Source: a virus. From it: a DNA stretch of 60,495 nt. Below, in pieces: positions 7,619-16,658 of this stretch (positions within the stretch are counted from its first letter, which is position 1; each line of letters begins with the position of its first letter). The notes under the pieces are model-generated. The model did no database searches and was not told where the DNA came from. It saw only the letters and a list, made by a program, of their open reading frames with translations. The translations under genes were made by a program, and so were the position numbers. The stretch lies in the IMG/VR virus record IMGVR_UViG_3300042319_001090, positions 1 through 60,495 of that record; one strand, written 5' to 3'.

Positions 7619-9160
7619 ATGCGCCTTAAATTTTTATCATTCTCAAATCTCACACTATTAGTAGCACTCTGTCTTAGTTCGGTAGCTGCCTGGTATAGTA
7701 TTATTGGCTTAACCGCTATCTTTGCAGGTGCGGTTATTCCTGTTATCATCATGGGTGGTATCCTTGAAATAGGAAAGATTACCACCACTGTTTGGCTACG
7801 TAAGTATTGGCACCGAGCAGGTTGGTTATTAAAACTATATCTTGTGCCTGCTGTGATTGCACTAGCATTACTTACTAGCATGGGTATATTCGGCTTCTTA
7901 AGTAAAGCACACATGGAGCATGGTATCAGTACCGGTGATAGTCAAGCCAAACTGTCATTATACGATGAGAAGATTAAAACACAACGAGACAATATTGAGT
8001 TAGCACGTAAAGCATTAACTCAAATGGACAATCAAGTTGACCAACGTTTAAGTCGTGGTGATAGTGAGAATAGTGCTGAACGTGCTGTTCAAATTCGTAG
8101 GCAACAAGCCGGTGAACGTACTAAACTACAAAAAGATATTGGTAATGCTCAGAAAGAAATTGCTAAACTTAATGAAGAACGAGCACCTATTGCGGCTGAA
8201 AATCGTAAAGTAGAAGCAGAAGTTGGACCTATCAAGTATATTGCCGCATTGATATATGGTGATACTGCTGATAACAATACATTAGAATCTGCCGTTCGCT
8301 GGGTTATTATCTTATTAGTTATTGTATTTGATCCGTTAGCTATTGCATTAGTGTTAGCTGCCAATGCTAGTAGAGAATGGGATAAAGAAAAAGAAGATGA
8401 GGAGGGTGACAGCCCTCTAGGGACCGAAATAGCGGCGACTCCCACTGTCACTGAACCTGCATATGAACCTGATGATGGTCCATTAACTGATGAACAGATT
8501 AACCAGATTATTGCAACTGCTGAATCTCCCAAAGAACCCATTAACTGTTATATGTGTGGTACCGAGTTAGTTAATGCCCCTGGTATAGGTCCTTTCTGCC
8601 CAAACAAATTATGTGATGTTCGTGATGGTCCGTTTGAAGAACCAGAAGAAGAACCAAAATCTTTATTAGAAAAGTATCCATATTTAGCTAAACCATTTGT
8701 TAATTTTGATACTAAACCAATGGTTGCTAAAAAAGAATCTGATGGTACAGAAGTAATAGTTAATACCTTTGAGAAACCTTATAAGGAATTAGATGGCGGT
8801 TATGTAATGTTTGAGGATAAGCATTACAAAGTAGATGCATTAAAGAGTTTGCGTCCAGATGTATTCCTGGCAACGGCAGATAATCAACGTTCTATTAGTA
8901 CAAATTTTGGTAGCAAGTTTCCGGATGAGGCTAATAAAGGTGATGTATTTGTACGTGTAGATTCCTTACCAAACCGTGTCTATAAGTATGATGGACGTAA
9001 ATGGATTGAGGTTCAAAAGGGACAGTCGGATACCTATCTACATAACCAAAATTATATTAAATATTTGGTTGAAAAGATAGAAAAGGGCGAATACGATTTG
9101 GATTTATTGTCCGAAACTGAAAAAGAACAGATAGAATTGTTCCTAAAGAACCAAAAATAA
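7619..9160 (+). CDS. membrane protein with coiled coil and zinc-ribbon
   Basis: A 513-residue protein with about three N-terminal transmembrane helices (residues about 8-50 and 75-100). A coiled coil follows (about 110-205, rich in Glu/Lys/Gln), then another membrane helix (about 222-248, WVIILLVIVFDPLAIALVLA). The cytoplasmic tail carries CYMCGTELVNAPGIGPFC, a four-Cys zinc-ribbon near residues 304-325. The membrane/coil architecture is familiar from T4-like phages of aquatic bacteria, where its function is unknown. It may remodel or sense the host membrane. It probably has its own late-type leaderless start. Confidence 0.75.
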   Translation: MRLKFLSFSNLTLLVALCLSSVAAWYSIIGLTAIFAGAVIPVIIMGGILEIGKITTTVWLRKYWHRAGWLLKLYLVPAVIALALLTSMGIFGFLSKAHMEHGISTGDSQAKLSLYDEKIKTQRDNIELARKALTQMDNQVDQRLSRGDSENSAERAVQIRRQQAGERTKLQKDIGNAQKEIAKLNEERAPIAAENRKVEAEVGPIKYIAALIYGDTADNNTLESAVRWVIILLVIVFDPLAIALVLAANASREWDKEKEDEEGDSPLGTEIAATPTVTEPAYEPDDGPLTDEQINQIIATAESPKEPINCYMCGTELVNAPGIGPFCPNKLCDVRDGPFEEPEEEPKSLLEKYPYLAKPFVNFDTKPMVAKKESDGTEVIVNTFEKPYKELDGGYVMFEDKHYKVDALKSLRPDVFLATADNQRSISTNFGSKFPDEANKGDVFVRVDSLPNRVYKYDGRKWIEVQKGQSDTYLHNQNYIKYLVEKIEKGEYDLDLLSETEKEQIELFLKNQK

Positions 9161-9189
9161 TTGACAATAATTGGATATCGTGTTAATAT
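9161..9189 (+). promoter_or_regulatory. sigma70 cassette promoter
   Basis: TTGACA (9161-9166), 17-base spacer beginning ATAATTGG, TAATAT (9184-9189). It drives the lipoprotein pair, and its presence argues against an in-frame start at 9171. Confidence 0.8.
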
Positions 9190-9218
9190 ACACATATCTT
9201 AACTTATTGGAGATTGAA

Positions 9219-9854
9219 ATGAATTTCAAATTATTAGCTTTAGTAACTGCTCTTTCATTAGCGGGCTGTTCTGGAATGAAACGTGGTGAAGGAGAATTTG
9301 AACAGATTCGTAACCAAAAACTATCTACATCATTTAAACAGGATACAATCCGTATTGAAACTGATTGTTCTTGGTATACATTAGATAAATCAAACTGTGA
9401 TATTACAAGTATTGAATCGGTTGGTACAGCTAGTTCTAATGGCAATAGTGATAACAATCGCCGAACAGCGTTAATTCGTGCAGGTGATCGTGCCCGTGCT
9501 AATGTTCGTCACTTTATTCAGGAAGATGTATCAAGTACACGTGTAACTAATACTCTTGCTAAAAACGTTGAGAAGGCAAGTGACCGAATGAAATCACGTA
9601 CTACAACCGGAGAAGTTGTTGCAATGAGTGACACCGATGCTGAAAAAGATACAAATCATTCGGTACGTGAAAACAGCAATGATACTGCTTATCAATTAAA
9701 TGAAACCATTCGTGTTAATGCCCAAGGCATATTACGTGGATTCAAGGTAATTAAACAAGAGGTAGTTGGACCACAAGAAGTTTCAGTAACGATTCGTTGG
9801 GATAAAGAATCTGCACAAGTTTCTAATCAATTGCGTAAAAAATTCGGTAACTAA
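9219..9854 (+). CDS. lipoprotein, LPP20-like
   Basis: A 211-residue precursor with a lipoprotein signal: MNFKLLALVTALSLAGC, lipobox LAGC with the modified Cys at 17. The mature part has ALIRAGDRARANVRHFIQED and a C-terminal beta segment (VVGPQEVSVTIRWD) like LPP20-type lipoproteins of Gram-negative outer membranes. The start at 9219 has TTGGAGA upstream. It is followed two bases later by a second lipoprotein, so the two probably act together at the host envelope. A role in superinfection exclusion or envelope modification is a guess. Confidence 0.7.
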   Translation: MNFKLLALVTALSLAGCSGMKRGEGEFEQIRNQKLSTSFKQDTIRIETDCSWYTLDKSNCDITSIESVGTASSNGNSDNNRRTALIRAGDRARANVRHFIQEDVSSTRVTNTLAKNVEKASDRMKSRTTTGEVVAMSDTDAEKDTNHSVRENSNDTAYQLNETIRVNAQGILRGFKVIKQEVVGPQEVSVTIRWDKESAQVSNQLRKKFGN

Positions 9855-9856
9855 TT

Positions 9857-10864
9857 ATGCGGTTATTATTACTAGCGGTATGTTTAGTACTTACCGCATG
9901 TGCTTCTACCACTAAACCAGATACTTATTTTCGTTCTACTGGTATAGGTAATACCTACGAAGAGGCTAAACACAATGCTTTTAAAGAAGCTATTGAGTAT
10001 CAAGTAGGTGTAGTGATTGCTAGTGAACGTGAGTCATACAACGAGAAACTAGTAAAGAATGAAATCCTAGCATATAGTTCAGCCTTTGTTGATGAATATA
10101 AAATTATCTCACAACAAAATGTTGGTAATAAGGTTCAGGTGGTAGTAGATGTTAAGTTATCTTTACTTAGATTAAGTGATAGGATCCTATCTAAGGGTAA
10201 GGATAGCAAAAACCTTGACGGTGCTAAACATGATAATCAATATAAATCATTCTTAGAAAATAAACAGAATGGTGATAAGATACTTGCTAGTGTATTAAAT
10301 GATTACCCTAGACGGGCATATGATATTAAACAAAGTGATTATGTTGTTAAGATAGATGCTTACCGAAATTTAACATTGACTATTCCATATGAATTGAGTT
10401 GGAATCCTAACTATATTGCATCATTACATGATGCTATACGATTAGTATCAGACGGGAAACCATCATTGTGGACAAAAGAAAAGGGAATTGCACAACAGTA
10501 TCCTTCTACAGTTAGAGTAGGTACTGAGAAATATTATTTTAATGAATTTATTATTACAAATAAAATACTTGATTCCATCACTGATTGGAATGAGGTTAGA
10601 ATTAATATGGAAATTAAAGATTTATATAATAGGACACATTATAGTGAATGCTTTGTACCTAAACAATTACATCGGAGAGTAGGTGATTATTATGATGTTA
10701 ACTATATAAAAACTATTAATATCGGTATTAATGCAAAAGCCGGTGAGAGAAACACGATTGAGATGAAAATTCAAAACAATAGTAAATTAGCAAACATAAT
10801 GTATAATCTATCTAAAATTGAGTTATCAGTTGTGCCTAAAAAAGTATGTGTGAAAAATAATTAA
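9857..10864 (+). CDS. lipoprotein, LPP20/FlgT-like N-terminal domain
   Basis: A 335-residue precursor, MRLLLLAVCLVLTAC, with lipobox LTAC. Residues 25-110 have the pattern GIGNTYEEAKHNAFKEAIEYQVG...VQVVVDVKLS, as in LPP20 and FlgT N-terminal domains, where a helix packs on a sheet. The C-terminal 200 residues are not recognised. It is transcribed with the preceding lipoprotein from the sigma70 promoter at 9161. FlgT-like and CsgG-linked lipoproteins work at the outer membrane, so I infer envelope targeting. Confidence 0.7.
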   Translation: MRLLLLAVCLVLTACASTTKPDTYFRSTGIGNTYEEAKHNAFKEAIEYQVGVVIASERESYNEKLVKNEILAYSSAFVDEYKIISQQNVGNKVQVVVDVKLSLLRLSDRILSKGKDSKNLDGAKHDNQYKSFLENKQNGDKILASVLNDYPRRAYDIKQSDYVVKIDAYRNLTLTIPYELSWNPNYIASLHDAIRLVSDGKPSLWTKEKGIAQQYPSTVRVGTEKYYFNEFIITNKILDSITDWNEVRINMEIKDLYNRTHYSECFVPKQLHRRVGDYYDVNYIKTINIGINAKAGERNTIEMKIQNNSKLANIMYNLSKIELSVVPKKVCVKNN

Positions 10865-10877
10865 GATAAGTAATAGT

Positions 10878-12083
10878 ATGTCAACAGAAACAAAATTAAG
10901 CCATTGCTCATTCTGCGGTAATCACAAAGATGTAGTAAACAAACTCATTGTAGGGGAAGATGTAGCTATATGTAGCGATTGTATTGAGTTATGTACTCAA
11001 TTAATGCACGATGATAAAAATCTTGAAGAAGAAAAGATTGAAAAAGATTATATTAGATTTGATCCAGAAACTATCAAAGAGTTTTTAGACCAACATATCA
11101 TTGGGCAAGATAATGCAAAAATGGTACTCAGTGTAGCTATTGCTAATCATTACAAACGTATTAATTCTCCTCCTAAGGATCTTGAAATCCAAAAAGGTAA
11201 TGTATTATTAATCGGACCTACAGGATCTGGTAAAACATTACTAGCAAAGACTGTAGCAAAATATTTAGAAGTGCCCTTTATTGTTGCTGATGCTACAAGT
11301 TTAACAGAAGCTGGTTACGTAGGTGATGATGTAGAATCCATGATTAGTATGCTATTAAATGCCGCAGGTGGTGATGTTAAACTAGCAGAACGTGGTATTG
11401 TCTTTGTTGATGAGATTGACAAGATTGCCCGTAAAAGTGAAGGTTCAAGTATCACCCGTGATGTATCAGGTGAAGGTGTTCAACAAGCATTATTAAAAAT
11501 GGTTGAAGGAACTACATGTCGTATTCCAGCCGGCGGAGGACGTAAGCATCCCGGTGGCGATATGTTAGAAGTTAATACTAAAAATATCTTATTCATTGCC
11601 GGTGGTGCGTTTGTTGGATTAAAAGATATTGTTAACAATAGGTTAAACGGTACAAGTATTGGCTTTGGGGCTGATATTAAAGATGCACGTAAAGAGGGTG
11701 ATTTGTCTATGGTTAGTCCAGATGATTTAACACGATTCGGAATGATTCCTGAATTTATTGGACGATTCACTACTACAGTTAGTGTAGAGAATTTGACTAA
11801 AATTGAAATGGTTCAGGTTCTGACAAAAGTTAAAAATAACTATATTGACCAATATAAGTATTTGCTTAGTTTAGATGACATTCAGTTAGAATTTAGTGAA
11901 GATGCTATCTCACAACTAGCTGAAAACACAATGAAATTAAAGACCGGGGCACGTGGATTACATACTGAAATTGAAAAGGCCTTGATGCCACATATGTATA
12001 ACACTAAGAAATACCGTGAAAATAACATTAAAAAGATAAATATTAATCAGGAGCAAATTTTAAAGCCAAAAGCCGCAATATGA
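10878..12083 (+). CDS. clpX: ClpX, ATP-dependent unfoldase
   Basis: The hexameric AAA+ unfoldase that selects and feeds substrates to ClpP. At 401 residues it is only slightly shorter than bacterial ClpX. Cys10, Cys13, Cys32 and Cys35 form the N-terminal zinc-binding domain. Walker A is GPTGSGKT, Walker B is IVFVDEIDK, and the IGF loop used to dock ClpP is present (SIGFGADIKD). Sensor 2 is in TGARGLHTEIE. All key features look intact, so this should be an active unfoldase able to bind ClpP. ClpP and ClpS are encoded 3-7 kb downstream. Its stop overlaps the bS21 start (ATGA). Confidence 0.96.
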   Translation: MSTETKLSHCSFCGNHKDVVNKLIVGEDVAICSDCIELCTQLMHDDKNLEEEKIEKDYIRFDPETIKEFLDQHIIGQDNAKMVLSVAIANHYKRINSPPKDLEIQKGNVLLIGPTGSGKTLLAKTVAKYLEVPFIVADATSLTEAGYVGDDVESMISMLLNAAGGDVKLAERGIVFVDEIDKIARKSEGSSITRDVSGEGVQQALLKMVEGTTCRIPAGGGRKHPGGDMLEVNTKNILFIAGGAFVGLKDIVNNRLNGTSIGFGADIKDARKEGDLSMVSPDDLTRFGMIPEFIGRFTTTVSVENLTKIEMVQVLTKVKNNYIDQYKYLLSLDDIQLEFSEDAISQLAENTMKLKTGARGLHTEIEKALMPHMYNTKKYRENNIKKININQEQILKPKAAI

Positions 12084-12298
12084 TTAGAGGACGTAAAGTT
12101 TTAGTTAATGACGGAAATACAGAAAAGGCCCTACGTAAATTTAAAAAATTGATTACGGATTATGGTACTTTACAAGAAGTCCGTGACCGACAAGAATTTG
12201 TGAAACCTACTGTTAAACGTAAACTAGCTAAAAGTCAGGCCAAAAGACGTTGGGACAAACATTTGCGTGAACAAACTTTACCTAAAAAGTTGTTCTAA
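12080..12298 (+). CDS. rpsU: ribosomal protein bS21
   Basis: A small-subunit protein lying near the anti-Shine-Dalgarno end of 16S rRNA and needed for efficient initiation in E. coli. At 72 residues it is family-sized. It carries the hallmark pattern: EKALRKFKK, an EVRDRQEFVKPTVKRK segment, and a Lys/Arg-rich tail (AKSQAKRRWDKHLREQ). Phage-encoded bS21 is known from aquatic phages. It could replace host bS21 and bias ribosomes towards phage mRNAs. It is coupled to clpX by ATGA overlap. Confidence 0.9.
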   Translation: MIRGRKVLVNDGNTEKALRKFKKLITDYGTLQEVRDRQEFVKPTVKRKLAKSQAKRRWDKHLREQTLPKKLF

Positions 12299-12324
12299 AA
12301 TACTAGGATTTGTCTTAGGTATAC

Positions 12325-12330
12325 TAAATA
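12325..12330 (+). promoter_or_regulatory. T4-late-type box, 5 bases before ATG
   Basis: TAAATA in ACTAAATAGAAGTATG, directly before the HNH endonuclease gene. No good Shine-Dalgarno lies between. Confidence 0.5.
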
Positions 12331-12335
12331 GAAGT

Positions 12336-13079
12336 ATGCTTAAAATTAATTCATCATTTAATACCTACCAAAATTGTGCTAGTTGTAATAATATTATTAC
12401 AGTAAAAACATATGCTCATCCAAATAATCCTAATTACGGCAAACCAATTGTTGCCCACAAAACAAAAATAACATGTAGTCGTAAATGCCATAAAGAATGG
12501 CAAAAAACAATTTCTTGGGAAGAACGAATAGGATTAGAAAGAGCCAATCAAATTAGAGAAGAACGACGGGAACAACTGTTGTCCAATAACCCTAGTACTG
12601 ATCCTGAGGTGGCTAAAAAAATAGGTACCAGCTTGTCAGACTATCTAACAAAAAATCCAGAAGTTAGGCAAGGGAAAAATAATCCATTCTTCGGTCATTC
12701 ACACGATCCTGCCCAAATTGAAAAATGGAAAAACGATAAATCAGGTAAGTGGTCGTACTCACCTGAACAAAAAGAAAAACAAACTAAGAATACCCCAAAG
12801 AAAGAATCTCATCCAAATTGGAAAGGCGGAATTTCAAATGGCGAATATGGTCCGGAATTTAATAAAGAACTTAAAGAAAGTATTAAAAAAGATTACAGAT
12901 ATGTTTGTCAGATGTGCAATGCACCTAAGGTTAAATTAGATGTACATCATATTGATTACAATAAGAAAAACAATGCCAATAACAATCTTATTCCGTTATG
13001 TAAACATTGTCACGCAAAAACAAATTTCAAGAGAGAAGAATGGGAAACTCTTTTTAAGAATAGGTTGAATAAAAATTAA
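12336..13079 (+). CDS. HNH homing endonuclease with NUMOD3-like motifs
   Basis: A 247-residue free-standing homing endonuclease. The N-terminal part has zinc-type cysteines (CASC ... CSRKCH). The middle has a NUMOD3-like DNA-binding motif (NNPFFGHSHDPAQIEKW). The C-terminal HNH domain has CQMC, LDVHHIDYNKKN and LCKHCHAKTN, with the catalytic HH and zinc cysteines present. I prefer ATG 12336; an earlier start at 12267 lies inside bS21. It sits between bS21 and dnaK, so it was probably inserted into a conserved pair or operon. Confidence 0.88.
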   Translation: MLKINSSFNTYQNCASCNNIITVKTYAHPNNPNYGKPIVAHKTKITCSRKCHKEWQKTISWEERIGLERANQIREERREQLLSNNPSTDPEVAKKIGTSLSDYLTKNPEVRQGKNNPFFGHSHDPAQIEKWKNDKSGKWSYSPEQKEKQTKNTPKKESHPNWKGGISNGEYGPEFNKELKESIKKDYRYVCQMCNAPKVKLDVHHIDYNKKNNANNNLIPLCKHCHAKTNFKREEWETLFKNRLNKN

Positions 13080-13093
13080 AAATAAAGTATAAT
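13065..13093 (+). promoter_or_regulatory. sigma70 promoter of dnaK
   Basis: TTGAAT (13065-13070), 17-base spacer, TATAAT (13088-13093). A late box TAAATA follows at 13098-13103, so dnaK may be expressed both early and late. Confidence 0.7.
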
Positions 13094-13105
13094 ATGATAA
13101 ATAAA

Positions 13106-13146
13106 GATGTAAGTGCTGAATGAGTCAGGCTTACTAATTATACATC
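13106..13146 (+). promoter_or_regulatory. dnaK leader hairpin
   Basis: GATGTA (13106-13111) pairs with TACATC (13141-13146), with an inner CTGA/TCAG stem (13116-13119 and 13125-13128). It lies before CTTGCTTATTAAAGGAG and does not cover the ribosome site. A similar two-part hairpin precedes hsp20. Confidence 0.5.
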
Positions 13147-13168
13147 TTGCTTATTAAAGGAGAAAAAT

Positions 13169-15067
13169 ATGTCAAAGCATGTTATTGGCGTGGACTTAGG
13201 AACAACTAATTCCTGTGTAGCCATTATTGAAAACGGAATCCCCAAAATAATTGAAAATTCAGAAGGTGCTAGAACTACACCCTCAATCGTTGCCTATGCC
13301 AATGATGAGATATTAGTAGGTGCTAGTGCTAAACGTCAATCAGTTACAAATCCAAAGAATACAATCTATGCTGCCAAGCGATTAATTGGACGTAAGTTTA
13401 CAGAACAAGCTGTACAAAAAGATATTGACCTTATGCCTTATTCTATTGTCAAAGCTGATAATGGTGATGCATGGGTAGAAGTAAATGGACAAAAGCTAGC
13501 CCCACCTCAGATTAGTGCTGAGGTATTACGTAAAATGAAAAAGACTGCGGAAGACTATTTGGGTACTTCAGTTACTCAGGCAGTTATCACAGTACCAGCT
13601 TACTTCAATGACAGTCAACGTCAAGCTACTAAAGATGCAGGACGCATTGCTGGTCTAGAAGTATTACGTATTATCAACGAACCAACAGCGGCTGCTCTAG
13701 CTTATGGTGTAGATAAACAAGATAAGAAGGATCGTAAGATTGCGGTATATGACTTGGGTGGTGGTACATTTGACGTATCTATCATTGAACTAGCAGACGT
13801 TGAAGGTGAAACTCAAATTGAAGTACTATCAACAAATGGTGATACATTCTTGGGCGGTGAAGACTTTGACCAACGTATTATGGATTTCTTAGTTGATGAG
13901 TTTAAGAAAGACAATGCGGTTGATCTTAAGAAAGATATGTTAGCATTGCAACGCTTGAAAGAAGCGGCTGAGAAAGCTAAGATTGAATTGTCCAGTTCAG
14001 CACAAACAGATGTTAACTTACCATATATTACTGCTGATGCTAATGGTCCTAAACATTTGAACGTTAAGTTAAGTCGTGCTAAATTAGAATCATTAGTTGA
14101 TGAATTAATTCAACGTAGTATCAAACCATGTAAACAAGCCATGACAGATGCAGGTGTTTCAACATCTGATATTGATGAGGTTATACTTGTTGGTGGTATG
14201 ACACGTATGCCTAAAGTACAGGAAACTGTTGAAGCATTGTTTGGCAAAGCACCACGTAAAGATGTTAATCCAGATGAAGCAGTGGCAGCAGGTGCCGCAC
14301 TTCAAGGTAGCGTATTAGCCGGTGAACGTACTGATGTATTGTTATTAGATGTAACACCATTAAGTTTAGGTATTGAAACATCCGGTGGTGTATTTACTAA
14401 GTTGATTAAGAAGAATACAACTATTCCAACTAAACATAGTCAAGTGTTCAGTACAGCAGATGATAATCAACCGGCAGTAACTATTAAAGTTGCACAAGGT
14501 GAGCGTGATTTGTTTACATATAACAAGTTATTAGGTGAGTTTAATTTAGAAGGAATTCCGCCAGCAATGCGTGGAGTACCACAAATTGAAGTTACATTAG
14601 ATGTTGATGCTAATGGTATTCTTAATGTAAGTGCCAAAGACAAAGGTACAGGCAAAGAGAATAAGATTACTATTAAATCTGATTCAGGATTGACTGAACG
14701 TGAAATTCAACAGATGGTTAATGATGCTGAAGAAAATGCAGAAGCTGATGCTAAACAAGTTAAATTCATTCAAGCAAAAAATACTGGTGAATCAACATTA
14801 AACAGTTTCCGTAAAGATTATGAGAAGTACGGTGACAAAGTAACAGCAGAAGAAAAAGAAAAAGTATCAAATGCTATTGATGCATTAGAAGTTGCGTTAG
14901 CCGGAACTGAAGTTGAAGAAATTGACAACAAAGTTAAAGAACTATATGAAGCTATTGGTCCTATTACTAAACTCAAGTATGAAGAGGAACAAAAAGCCAA
15001 AGAAACATCTCAATCACAAAAGTCTGATGACAATGTGGTAGATGCAGAGGTTAAGGAAGCACCTTAA
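13169..15067 (+). CDS. dnaK: DnaK (Hsp70) chaperone
   Basis: An ATP-dependent chaperone for nascent and misfolded proteins. At 632 residues it is essentially full length. The ATPase domain has [24 protein letters not shown] and [11 protein letters not shown]. The linker [14 protein letters not shown] is intact, the substrate domain follows, and the C-terminal tail ends in VVDAEVKE, like bacterial DnaK. Nothing is truncated. A J-domain protein is encoded at 59364, Hsp20 directly downstream; no GrpE is seen in the window. It has a strong AAAGGAG and its own promoter and leader hairpin. It looks acquired from a bacterium and kept functional. Confidence 0.97.
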   Translation: MSKHVIGVDLGTTNSCVAIIENGIPKIIENSEGARTTPSIVAYANDEILVGASAKRQSVTNPKNTIYAAKRLIGRKFTEQAVQKDIDLMPYSIVKADNGDAWVEVNGQKLAPPQISAEVLRKMKKTAEDYLGTSVTQAVITVPAYFNDSQRQATKDAGRIAGLEVLRIINEPTAAALAYGVDKQDKKDRKIAVYDLGGGTFDVSIIELADVEGETQIEVLSTNGDTFLGGEDFDQRIMDFLVDEFKKDNAVDLKKDMLALQRLKEAAEKAKIELSSSAQTDVNLPYITADANGPKHLNVKLSRAKLESLVDELIQRSIKPCKQAMTDAGVSTSDIDEVILVGGMTRMPKVQETVEALFGKAPRKDVNPDEAVAAGAALQGSVLAGERTDVLLLDVTPLSLGIETSGGVFTKLIKKNTTIPTKHSQVFSTADDNQPAVTIKVAQGERDLFTYNKLLGEFNLEGIPPAMRGVPQIEVTLDVDANGILNVSAKDKGTGKENKITIKSDSGLTEREIQQMVNDAEENAEADAKQVKFIQAKNTGESTLNSFRKDYEKYGDKVTAEEKEKVSNAIDALEVALAGTEVEEIDNKVKELYEAIGPITKLKYEEEQKAKETSQSQKSDDNVVDAEVKEAP

Positions 15068-15077
15068 TCTAAACAAA

Positions 15078-15105
15078 ATCGGGTGCCGCATTCGGCGGGC
15101 CCGAT
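15078..15105 (+). promoter_or_regulatory. hsp20 leader hairpin
   Basis: ATCGGG (15078-15083) pairs with CCCGAT (15100-15105), with an inner GCCG/CGGC stem and a CATT loop. It is GC-rich against an AT-rich background. The bases after it (ACTTGCTTATTAGGAGAAAAA) are nearly the same as before dnaK, suggesting a shared control element. Confidence 0.5.
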
Positions 15106-15137
15106 ATCGTCATAAACTTGCTTATTAGGAGAAAAAC

Positions 15138-15587
15138 ATGACAACAAAAACATTAACCCTTCGTGCCATTGATATTCCATCAATACACAAATTCGGAATC
15201 GGATTTGATTCTATGTTAGATGAATTAATGCGTCTAACAGCTGGACAAACAAACACCAACTATCCACCTCACAATGTTATTAAAACAGGTGATGAGACTG
15301 TAACTATAGAGGTTGCTGTAGCTGGTTTCGGAGAAAATGATTTAGATATAAAATTAGATAACAATGCTTTAATTATATCCGGGTCCAAAGCACGTGAAGA
15401 AATGCTTAACTATGAATATTTACATAGAGGATTAAGCAGTAGAGATTTCACACAAACATTCCCATTAGCTGAACATGTTGAAGTAATACATGCTGAAGTA
15501 AAGAACGGAATTCTTTCTGTTTATTTAGAACGTAAAGTTCCAGAAGAAAAGAAACCAAAATCTATTGCAATTACTTATACTAAGTGA
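15138..15587 (+). CDS. small heat-shock protein Hsp20/IbpA
   Basis: A 149-residue alpha-crystallin-type holdase that binds unfolding proteins. The alpha-crystallin domain spans about residues 48-135: VIKTGDETVTIEVAVAGF, DLDIKLDNNALIISG, then LEHRGLSS-like YLHRGLSSRDF and VKNGILSVYLER. The C-terminal I-x-I motif (SIAIT) is present. It lies 70 bases after dnaK with its own AGGAG and leader hairpin. Confidence 0.93.
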   Translation: MTTKTLTLRAIDIPSIHKFGIGFDSMLDELMRLTAGQTNTNYPPHNVIKTGDETVTIEVAVAGFGENDLDIKLDNNALIISGSKAREEMLNYEYLHRGLSSRDFTQTFPLAEHVEVIHAEVKNGILSVYLERKVPEEKKPKSIAITYTK

Positions 15588-15603
15588 TATAATAAATTTT
15601 ATA

Positions 15604-15632
15604 TAAATAAGTGTGCGGGGTAACTCGCACAC
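15604..15632 (+). promoter_or_regulatory. late box and leader hairpin before clpS
   Basis: TAAATA at 15604-15609, then a 7-bp hairpin, GTGTGCG (15611-15617) with CGCACAC (15626-15632). There is no T-run, so it is a leader structure and not a terminator. Confidence 0.5.
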
Positions 15633-15649
15633 ATAACTAAACTAAAACA

Positions 15650-15958
15650 ATGTCTAAAACAGAAATTAAAACTACCATTAAACCTAACTTGAGTTTAACA
15701 GAGCCTCCGTTATTTAAAATCATTTATTTAAATGATGAGGTAACGAGCATGGAATTTGTCGTAGGTAGTTTAATTGAATATTTCAATTACACTGATGACA
15801 CAGCGGCACATATTACAGAAAATATTCATAGTCAAGGTAGTGCAGTTGTTGCTGTGTTACCATATGAAATTGCTGAACAAAAAGGTATTGAAGTAACAGT
15901 ATCGGCACGTAGTCAAGGCTATCCTCTACAAGTTAAAGTAGAGTCTGAAGCTAATTAA
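15650..15958 (+). CDS. clpS: ClpS, adaptor of Clp protease
   Basis: A 102-residue adaptor that delivers N-degron substrates to a Clp unfoldase (ClpA in E. coli). The core is recognisable: KIIYLNDEVTSMEFVV carries the Asn-Asp and Met of the N-degron pocket, and ENIHSQGSAVV carries the pocket His. An N-terminal extension of about 20 residues precedes the core. No ClpA is seen in the window, only ClpX, so it may hijack host ClpA or work differently. It converges with the next, minus-strand gene with a 4-base overlap. Confidence 0.9.
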   Translation: MSKTEIKTTIKPNLSLTEPPLFKIIYLNDEVTSMEFVVGSLIEYFNYTDDTAAHITENIHSQGSAVVAVLPYEIAEQKGIEVTVSARSQGYPLQVKVESEAN

Positions 15959-16647
15959 ACTTCTATTCTTTTAGCCCAATATGGGTTTCTTTTATAATAA
16001 CTGTTGTTGATATAGTTAATACCATCTAACACAATATCAACACTTTTATTATATTGACCATACACCCAATGAGTTACTTTACCCTCTGAATCTTTAATCA
16101 AGGATAATTTTAACGGTGGTATGGAATATATGTCATCTGGTTCTTCTCCGAATAATAATTCATGTCCGGGAGCAGAATGACTAACAATTAAGATTTTTGT
16201 TACATCTAAATGAAGCTGTAGTTTTTCAATAGAATTACCTAAATAACCTATATCTTCATATCGTTCATTTTCTATGTGTACAGGACTTAGTAAAGGATAT
16301 GCATATTCATTATGAAACCAACCATTGGTTCCTACAATAGCAATACCATCTATGATAACTACATGGTTATGTAAATATGCTACATTGCGTATACTTTTAG
16401 ATATAGTAACCAGTTCATTAGTACGTACAGTTATATTAGCTACACCTTCATACTCTAATGATCCTGCGGTGTAGAACACGCCTTGATAAAAATGTGATAA
16501 ATGTAATAGGATTTGATGTATAGTACGTAAATCATTACTGATGTTACCTGCTATAATACAATAGAGACTTGTTGCTTTTCCTTCCCAATCAAATTGTTCG
16601 GTCGGGCCAAGATTTAGGTCACTTATTACATCAAATCCTATTTTCAT
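15955..16647 (-). CDS. degenerate calcineurin-like phosphoesterase
   Basis: A 230-residue protein with the metallophosphoesterase layout but altered metal ligands. The usual D-x-H is DLN (VISDLNLG), the GD motif is IAGNISN, the GNHE motif is AGSLEYEG, and the last GH-x-H is GQYN. Only a SHSAPG segment keeps its His. The intact paralogue at 22625 shows how each motif should look. I infer loss of catalysis and a binding or regulatory role. It is transcribed leftwards. Confidence 0.7.
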   Translation of the reverse strand: MKIGFDVISDLNLGPTEQFDWEGKATSLYCIIAGNISNDLRTIHQILLHLSHFYQGVFYTAGSLEYEGVANITVRTNELVTISKSIRNVAYLHNHVVIIDGIAIVGTNGWFHNEYAYPLLSPVHIENERYEDIGYLGNSIEKLQLHLDVTKILIVSHSAPGHELLFGEEPDDIYSIPPLKLSLIKDSEGKVTHWVYGQYNKSVDIVLDGINYINNSYYKRNPYWAKRIEV

Positions 16648-16658
16648 TAATCGGGTAG

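Noticed and set aside
9171-9218. Earlier start for the first lipoprotein
   Set aside because: It would place the start inside the promoter spacer and bury the signal peptide; ATG 9219 has a good ribosome site and gives a proper lipobox.
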